NCBI GenBank assembly: GCA_913062745.1
Contig: CAJXXJ010000272.1
Location: 1-5,794, forward strand
Source: an uncultured Phaeodactylibacter sp.
GTDB lineage: Bacteria; Bacteroidota; Bacteroidia; Chitinophagales; Saprospiraceae
Reading direction: 5' to 3'
DNA length: 5,794 nucleotides
The notes beneath the pieces were generated by a model. It saw only the letters and a list, made by a program, of their open reading frames with translations, did no database searches and was not told where the DNA came from. This document shows positions 1 to 4,337 of the stretch, piece by piece. Within the stretch, counting starts at the first letter, position 1. The number at the start of each line of letters is the position of its first letter. A program made the position numbers and the translations under genes.

Positions 1-1
1 C

Positions 2-838
2 TACCTGGAGCGGGTGCACGAGGCCGTGATCGAAAACAATGAGCTGAGCGGTGTCCTGCGCGACGAAGCCTCTTCCGGCAACGGTATCCACGCCTGGCAC
101 TGCAAGAAGCTGGACATCCGCGACAACTGGGTGACCGGCCACCGCGATGGCATCTACTTCGAGTTTGTGGACAACAGTAAGATTGTGGGTAACGAGAGCG
201 TGGGCAATCAGCGCTATGGGCTGCACTTCATGTTTTCCAACCATGATGAATACCACCACAACCGGTTTGCCGACAACGGCGCAGGCGTAGCGGTGATGTT
301 CTCCAAGTTCATCAACATGTGGGAAAACACCTTTGAGCACAACTGGGGCCGTGCAGCGTACGGGCTGCTGCTCAAAGAAATCTACGACGCCCGGATAGAA
401 GACAACCACTTCATCCAGAATACCATCGGTATCAACATCGAAGGCTCTACCCGCATCGTCTATCAGCGCAATGAGTTTCGCCGCAATGGCTGGGCCATCA
501 AAATGGCGGGTGGCTGCCTCGATAATGACATTACAGCCAATAACTTCCGGTCCAATACCCTGGATTTAGTCGTCAATAGTAACGTCAACAACAATACTTT
601 CACCGGCAACTACTGGAGCGAATACAACGGCTATGACCTGGACCGCGACGGCACAGGAGATGTGCCCTACCGCCCGGTCAAGCTTTTCTCCTACATCCTG
701 GACCAGACGCCGGAAGCCATCGTGCTGCTGCGGAGCTTCTTCGTCAGCCTGATGAACTTCTCAGAAAAGGTCAGCCCGGTCTTCACCCCGGCTGACGTAC
801 TCGACCATCAACCATCAATGCAACCGCTATCACTATGA
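2..838 (+). CDS. nosD: NosD, C-terminal part (copper-centre maturation of N2O reductase), 5' truncated
   Basis: This is the C-terminal 278 codons of NosD; the reading frame is open from base 2, so the gene starts upstream of the window. NosD is a periplasmic right-handed parallel beta-helix protein that works with the NosFY ABC transporter to assemble the copper-sulfur CuZ site of nitrous oxide reductase. The fragment shows the repeating short strand pattern with Asn turns (N-x-F-x-x-N type) expected of a CASH/beta-helix domain. It also has family hallmarks: GLHFMFSN at 218-241, a WENTFEHNWGRAAYGLLLKE stretch near 320-379, and NYWSEYNGYDLDRDGTGD at about 608-661. The end of the protein (DHQPSMQPLSL) fits the conserved D-x-x-P-x-M-x-P NosD tail as I recall it, so the C-terminus looks intact. 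Its stop overlaps the nosF start in ATGA, suggesting translational coupling. The family call is secure; the missing part includes any signal peptide. Confidence 0.95.
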   Translation, partial: YLERVHEAVIENNELSGVLRDEASSGNGIHAWHCKKLDIRDNWVTGHRDGIYFEFVDNSKIVGNESVGNQRYGLHFMFSNHDEYHHNRFADNGAGVAVMFSKFINMWENTFEHNWGRAAYGLLLKEIYDARIEDNHFIQNTIGINIEGSTRIVYQRNEFRRNGWAIKMAGGCLDNDITANNFRSNTLDLVVNSNVNNNTFTGNYWSEYNGYDLDRDGTGDVPYRPVKLFSYILDQTPEAIVLLRSFFVSLMNFSEKVSPVFTPADVLDHQPSMQPLSL

Positions 839-1611
839 TTGAATTCAAAAATATCGAAAAAGCTTTCGGCAAAAACGAGGTACTGCAGGGCATCGACCTC
901 CGCTTTACGCAAACGGGCCGCATATCAGCTGTCCTCGGCCCGAATGGCTCCGGGAAGACAACCCTCATTAAGTCATTGCTCGGCATGGTGCTCCCCGATG
1001 AAGGCAGCATCGAAGTGAACGGTCAGCCTATCCGTAGAGAATGGGCTTACCGCAATCAAATTGACTACCTGCCACAGATTGCCCGCTTCCCGGAAAACCT
1101 GCGCGTGGCGGAGTTGCTGCGCATGATCAAGGATATCCGCGGGGGGGCTTCCCGGGATGAAGAACTGATTGAACGTTTCGGGCTACAGCCCTTTCTCGAC
1201 AAGCGGCTCGGCACGCTTTCCGGCGGCACCAAACAGAAAGTAAACCTTACCCTGGCGCTGATGTACGACAGCCCCATCGTCATACTCGATGAGCCGACCT
1301 CCGGCCTCGACCCGGTGGCGATGATACAGCTTAAGGAGCTGATCCGGCAGGAGAAGGAGCACGGCAAGATGGTGCTCATCACCACTCACATCATGAGTTT
1401 TGTGGAGGAGATGGCGGATGAAATTGTATTCCTGCTCGATGGTAGAATCTACTTCCGGGGCTCCGTGGCAGAAATCAAAACGCAGCATCAGGCAGAGGGC
1501 CTGGAAGAAGCGATTGCCGGCATCCTGAAAGGCCAGCTGGCCACTGCTAATCGCTCGGTAGCACCAAAATCCGCTCTGCAGTCCATCATGAGCCATTTAC
1601 AAACCGCATAA
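835..1611 (+). CDS. nosF: NosF, ABC transporter ATP-binding protein for NosZ copper-site maturation
   Basis: Cytoplasmic ATPase of the NosDFY system; it powers the NosY permease and is needed for CuZ assembly in NosZ, probably by exporting or delivering a sulfur species (family knowledge). At 258 residues it is a single nucleotide-binding domain with all the motifs: Walker A GPNGSGKTT at residues 35-43, Q-loop Gln81 (DYLPQ), signature LSGGT at 128-132, Walker B IVILDEP at 148-154 with catalytic Glu153, D-loop Gly157-Leu158-Asp159, and switch His185 (ITTH). The final roughly 40 residues form an extra C-terminal tail after the core fold. The start is ATG at 835, overlapping the nosD stop by four bases (ATGA), and the core fold begins at once (MIEFKNIEKAFG). 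The ATPase family is certain; the NosF assignment rests on its place between nosD and nosY. Confidence 0.95.
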   Translation: MIEFKNIEKAFGKNEVLQGIDLRFTQTGRISAVLGPNGSGKTTLIKSLLGMVLPDEGSIEVNGQPIRREWAYRNQIDYLPQIARFPENLRVAELLRMIKDIRGGASRDEELIERFGLQPFLDKRLGTLSGGTKQKVNLTLALMYDSPIVILDEPTSGLDPVAMIQLKELIRQEKEHGKMVLITTHIMSFVEEMADEIVFLLDGRIYFRGSVAEIKTQHQAEGLEEAIAGILKGQLATANRSVAPKSALQSIMSHLQTA

Positions 1612-1622
1612 AGCCACCCATC

Positions 1623-2405
1623 ATGCTTAAAATACTCAAATACAGTACCTACGACCTGCTCAGAAGCCGCTGGGCATACCTTTACCTGGCATTCTTCCTG
1701 CTCTTCAGCGGCGGGCTGCTCTACCTAAGCGGTGATGTTTCCAAAGTCGTCATCAGTCTGATGAATGTCATCCTTATCCTTTGCCCGCTTATCGCTACCA
1801 TGTTCGGCGTGATGTACTACTACAACTCCCGGGAGTTCACCGAGCTGCTGCTGGCGCAGCCTATCCGGAGGCGTACCATCTTCTGGGGGCAATACCTCGG
1901 GCTGGCCATCTCGCTTTCGGTAAGCCTGGTCATCGGCATTGGCATCCCCTTTGTCGCGTATGGCATACTGCACGGGCCGGAAATCTGGAACTTCTTCACC
2001 CTAATCAGCAACGGCGTTCTGCTCACCTTTATCTTCTCGGGCCTGGCCTTTCTGATCGGTTTGAAAAACGAGAATAAAATCCGCGGCTTCGGCCTGGCTA
2101 TCGTACTCTGGCTCTTCTTTGCGGTAGTGTACGATGGGCTCTTTTTGCTGTCGCTCATCCTTTTCAAAGAGTATCCACTGGAGGGCTTCTCGCTGGCCGC
2201 TACCGTACTCAACCCCATCGACCTGAGCCGGATCATGATCCTGTTAAAACTCGATATCTCTGCCCTGATGGGCTATACCGGAGCCGTATTCCAGAAGTTT
2301 CTGGGTACCGCGCTTGGCATGGGCCTGTCGCTCCTCACTTTGGCGCTCTGGACCGGTCTGCCGGTTTGGGCCATACAGCGGGCCGCGAAGCAGAAAGACT
2401 TTTAG
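1623..2405 (+). CDS. nosY: NosY, ABC-type permease of the NosDFY complex
   Basis: Integral inner-membrane partner of NosF, 260 residues, a usual NosY size. Six hydrophobic segments are visible at about residues 17-36, 43-66, 88-113, 124-146, 156-181 and 228-251, with few charges between helices. The cytoplasmic loop after TM2 carries SREFTELLLAQPIRRR (69-84), the type of stretch that contacts the ATPase in ABC-2 permeases. An NPIDLSR motif at 198-204 before the last helix is typical of NosY-like permeases, from memory. It starts 11 bases after the nosF stop with no Shine-Dalgarno sequence, as is normal in Bacteroidota, and is clearly co-transcribed with nosDF. Together with NosD and NosF it would form the complex that moves a sulfur compound and supports copper insertion into NosZ. 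The family (ABC-2 permease) is certain; the name follows from context plus motifs. Confidence 0.93.
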   Translation: MLKILKYSTYDLLRSRWAYLYLAFFLLFSGGLLYLSGDVSKVVISLMNVILILCPLIATMFGVMYYYNSREFTELLLAQPIRRRTIFWGQYLGLAISLSVSLVIGIGIPFVAYGILHGPEIWNFFTLISNGVLLTFIFSGLAFLIGLKNENKIRGFGLAIVLWLFFAVVYDGLFLLSLILFKEYPLEGFSLAATVLNPIDLSRIMILLKLDISALMGYTGAVFQKFLGTALGMGLSLLTLALWTGLPVWAIQRAAKQKDF

Positions 2406-2442
2406 GGCGGTGGGAATTAGGAAATATTAAAAAACACAAATC

Positions 2443-3144
2443 ATGCAACGTATTTTTTCAATAGCGATCATCTTTTTACCGGCTTTAGCGCAGGCGCAGC
2501 CGAACGGCAGCATACTGAGCAGCTGGAGCAGCCTTGAAATCTTCCTGGCAGGCATAGGAGCTTTGGTAGCGCTGGTACTAATGGTACAGACAATAGCGCT
2601 TTACGACAGTACCGCTGGCCTCATCAAGCTCGAATCAGAGGGGGCGGAGGCTTACAAGCGCTTTCAGCAAAGGCGTACATGGCGCATGGCGTTGCGCTAT
2701 GCGGGCTTTATTGGTGCAACCTTGCTCGCCATCGTTGGGCTGATGAATATACCAACCTGGGCCGGTACAGCAGAAGATATCTCTAATGCAAATGCGGAAG
2801 CTGAAACCGAGGTGCCTCCTCCCGCGCCAATTATCGATGAAACCACTGTCACTATGCTGACCGATGAGCAGTCCCTCGCCATTGGGCAGTCCATTTTTAA
2901 CAGCTCCTGTGCTTCCTGCCATGGCCCGAAAGGGGAAGGCGGAGTTGGCCCGATGCTAACTGATGAGGAGTGGATACACGGTGGCACGATCACCGATGTA
3001 TTTACGACCATCCGCGATGGAGTGCCGGAAAAAGGGATGATCGCCTGGGAGAGTCAGCTCAGCGCAAAAAATATTCAACAGGTCGCCAGTTACATCCTTC
3101 AGATGGAAGGAAGCGCCGGCGCTCCGTTAAGCAGTATTGATTAA
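2443..3144 (+). CDS. Membrane-anchored CcoP-like single-haem cytochrome c in the nos operon
   Basis: A 233-residue c-type cytochrome. A signal-like N-terminus (residues 1-18, ending ALAQA) is followed by hydrophobic segments at about 31-53 and 86-103. The basic stretch between them (KRFQQRRTWRMALR, 72-85) fits a cytoplasmic loop, which places the C-terminal half in the periplasm. An acidic, Pro-rich linker (about 107-137) leads to one cytochrome c domain with haem motif C156-A-S-C-H160 and a likely axial Met199 in VPEKGMIAW. The surrounding GPMLTDEEWIHGG and VASYI patterns strongly resemble the subunit III (CcoP) cytochrome domain of cbb3 oxidases in Bacteroidota. I see no FixP-type N-terminal motif, only one haem site and no neighbouring ccoN/ccoO. 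Its place after nosDFY suggests it carries electrons from the quinol/bc1-type chain to NosZ; this is inference. It could instead be a dispersed CcoP homologue. It lies 37 bases after nosY, with an A-rich leader before the ATG. Confidence 0.9.
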   Translation: MQRIFSIAIIFLPALAQAQPNGSILSSWSSLEIFLAGIGALVALVLMVQTIALYDSTAGLIKLESEGAEAYKRFQQRRTWRMALRYAGFIGATLLAIVGLMNIPTWAGTAEDISNANAEAETEVPPPAPIIDETTVTMLTDEQSLAIGQSIFNSSCASCHGPKGEGGVGPMLTDEEWIHGGTITDVFTTIRDGVPEKGMIAWESQLSAKNIQQVASYILQMEGSAGAPLSSID

Positions 3145-3150
3145 TATCAA
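3137..3150. promoter_or_regulatory. Perfect FNR/DNR-like palindrome TTGAT-N4-ATCAA
   Basis: The sequence TTGATTAATATCAA is an exact match to the two half-sites recognised by FNR, DNR and NnrR-type members of the Crp/Fnr family, which respond to oxygen limitation or nitric oxide. It overlaps the stop codon of the cytochrome gene and ends 14 bases before the ATG of the ric gene, a typical target of NO-responsive regulators. Its centre (3143.5) is too close to the start codon for the usual activator position near -41.5. If functional it would more likely block a ric promoter, or act from an unusual position. The match is read directly; function is inferred. Confidence 0.55.
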
Positions 3151-3164
3151 AAGCCATTAGAACT

Positions 3165-3890
3165 ATGAATTTTGACAAAGCAAAAACCGTGGGCGAAATC
3201 GTCGCGGACAACTACCGGGCTGCCGAAGTCTTTAAGTCCTTCGGTATCGACTTCTGCTGCGGTGGAGGTAAAACAGTAGCAGAGGTATGCCAGGCAAAGG
3301 GCGTGGACTATACCGCCCTTGAGCGGCAGTTCCTGGAATTGGATAAGCAACGCAGCGATGCGCCGGCACATAATTTCAAATCCTGGCAGCCGTCCTTTTT
3401 AATTGATTACATCGTTAATGTCCACCATACATACGTGACGGAGAAGGTTCCACTGCTCAAACAGTACGCAGCCAAGGTAGCCAAGGTACATAAAGACAGT
3501 ATTCCGGCTTCGAAGGAGGTCAAAACTTACCTGGATGCGCTCAGCGAAGAGTTGCTGGATCATTTACAAAAAGAAGAACGTATACTCTTCCCGTATATCA
3601 AACGGCTGGAAGCTGCTATCCAACAACCCACTGCGGACCGAAGCGCGTTCAAAGGCGTGAGTGGCCCCATCGGGCAGATGGAGCTGGAGCACGAATTCGC
3701 CGGGGAAATGATGCGCAAAATCCGCGCTGCCACCGATGATTTCACACCACCGGACTTTGCCTGCAACACCGTACGCGTATTGTATAAGATGCTGGAAGAA
3801 TTTGAGGGTGACTTACATCAGCACGTACACCTTGAAAACAACTTATTATTCCCCCGCGCCCTGAAAATGGAAGCGCAACTGACCGCATAA
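3165..3890 (+). CDS. ric: Iron-sulfur cluster repair di-iron protein (RIC/ScdA/YtfE family)
   Basis: Cytoplasmic di-iron protein that restores iron-sulfur clusters damaged by nitric oxide or oxidants. The 241 residues have the full two-domain family layout. An N-terminal ScdA_N (DUF542) domain, about residues 5-60, contains the diagnostic FCCGGG (Cys31-Cys32). A hemerythrin-like four-helix domain follows from about residue 78. The di-iron ligands appear complete by matching spacing with the E. coli protein as I remember it: His88, His109, His133, Glu137 (HLQKEE), His176 (LEHEFAGE), His220 and Glu224 (HVHLENNLLFPRA). The start at 3165 is right because the ScdA_N domain begins within a few residues; the gene is 20 bases after the cytochrome stop. 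A perfect FNR/DNR-type palindrome lies just upstream. In a nos context it would protect metabolic clusters from NO made during denitrification, which is inference from neighbours. Confidence 0.95.
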   Translation: MNFDKAKTVGEIVADNYRAAEVFKSFGIDFCCGGGKTVAEVCQAKGVDYTALERQFLELDKQRSDAPAHNFKSWQPSFLIDYIVNVHHTYVTEKVPLLKQYAAKVAKVHKDSIPASKEVKTYLDALSEELLDHLQKEERILFPYIKRLEAAIQQPTADRSAFKGVSGPIGQMELEHEFAGEMMRKIRAATDDFTPPDFACNTVRVLYKMLEEFEGDLHQHVHLENNLLFPRALKMEAQLTA

Positions 3891-3895
3891 TTTTG
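3888..3895 (+). promoter_or_regulatory. Candidate Bacteroidota -7 promoter element (TAATTTTG)
   Basis: TAATTTTG matches the Bacteroidota sigma-ABfr -7 consensus TAnnTTTG, at the end of ric and five bases before the ATG at 3900. Such an element would start transcription at or within a few bases of the ATG, giving a leaderless or near-leaderless mRNA for the small Cys protein and probably the copper receptor. I see no clear TTG-type -33 element about 20 bases upstream (the region reads CCTGAAAATGG), so strength and reality are uncertain. Confidence 0.4.
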
Positions 3896-3899
3896 TGCC

Positions 3900-4283
3900 A
3901 TGATCAAAAAAGTCTTCCTGCCGCTGATGTTACTGGCCCTGGTCCTGCAGACCGGCAGGGAGGCTTTACTTTTTGCCTGGTACCACTACAACCTGTCCGG
4001 TTTTGAACAGCGCTTTTGTGAAAACATTGACGAACCACAGCTGGAGTGCTATGCAAAGTGCCAGCTGGAGGAAATGGTGGAATCGGACCCTTTACAGCCC
4101 AACCCACAAAATAACAACCTGCTACAGTGGATACAACTGCTACAACTTTACAGTGCATTCCCCATGACAGAAATCCATGGCATCGACAAGCCCGGATTTG
4201 AAGAAACAATTGATGGTTTGTTTGACTACGCCTTTCTCTACAGCCATTCCTACCACCAGAGGCCACTCAAACCACCGCAGTAA
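3900..4283 (+). CDS. Small membrane-anchored protein with C-x9-C-x3-C motif, beside copper receptor
   Basis: A 127-residue protein of unproven function. Residues 1-28 form a basic start (MIKK) and a hydrophobic stretch, so it is a signal anchor or uncleaved signal sequence. The following segment, about 33-56, carries three cysteines as C40-ENIDEPQLE-C50-YAK-C54. This resembles a conserved family of small Bacteroidota proteins with a C-E/V-N-x-x-x-P-x-L-x-C-x-G-K-C core that I recall near TonB-dependent receptors; here the usual Gly is Ala (YAKC). The rest is Gln/Asn-rich (about 66-84), and the end holds His residues (SHSYHQ, 115-120). Cysteine spacing and neighbours suggest metal binding, perhaps copper transfer in the periplasm, but this is inference. 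It starts 9 bases after ric, just past a TAnnTTTG promoter-like element. The reading frame is convincing because of length, signal anchor and lack of overlap with other genes. Confidence 0.8.
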   Translation: MIKKVFLPLMLLALVLQTGREALLFAWYHYNLSGFEQRFCENIDEPQLECYAKCQLEEMVESDPLQPNPQNNNLLQWIQLLQLYSAFPMTEIHGIDKPGFEETIDGLFDYAFLYSHSYHQRPLKPPQ

Positions 4284-4290
4284 GCCATCC

Positions 4291-4325
4291 CTCACCCCTC
4301 ACATACTCACGTACTCACATACTTA
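4291..4325 (+). repeat. CTCAC short-unit array in the leader of the copper receptor gene
   Basis: CTCAC occurs at 4291, 4298, 4306 and 4314, with a degenerate CTTAA at 4322, giving spacings of 7, 8, 8 and 8 bases. The two central units are a near-exact 8-base repeat (TACTCACG/A). The array fills most of the 54-base gap between the Cys protein and the TonB receptor. It may be a low-complexity remnant, a binding array or an unstructured leader; nothing in the sequence decides among these. Confidence 0.5.
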
Positions 4326-4337
4326 AAACTTACTGCA

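Noticed and set aside
804..817. Tandem ACCATCA repeat near the 3' end of nosD, suggesting a repeat-derived or broken C-terminus
   Set aside because: The encoded tail DHQPSMQP fits the conserved NosD C-terminal pattern and the stop overlaps nosF in the normal way, so the repeat looks coincidental.
839..848. Ten-base palindrome TTGAATTCAA at the start of nosF as an operator
   Set aside because: It lies inside coding sequence of an operon-internal gene, is short and AT-rich, and lacks the half-site spacing of the FNR-like site.
1141..1147. Run of seven G residues in nosF as a possible slippage or phase-variation site
   Set aside because: The frame is intact through the run with all downstream ATPase motifs present, and one short G tract in an enzyme gene is weak evidence.
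1183..1596. 137-residue minus-strand open frame opposite nosF
   Set aside because: It is antisense to conserved ATPase motifs with no recognisable protein features, so it is a shadow of nosF.
2406..2442. Possible promoter in the gap between nosY and the cytochrome gene
   Set aside because: No TAnnTTTG or FNR-like element is present; the A-rich end is better explained as a Bacteroidota translation-start leader within an operon.
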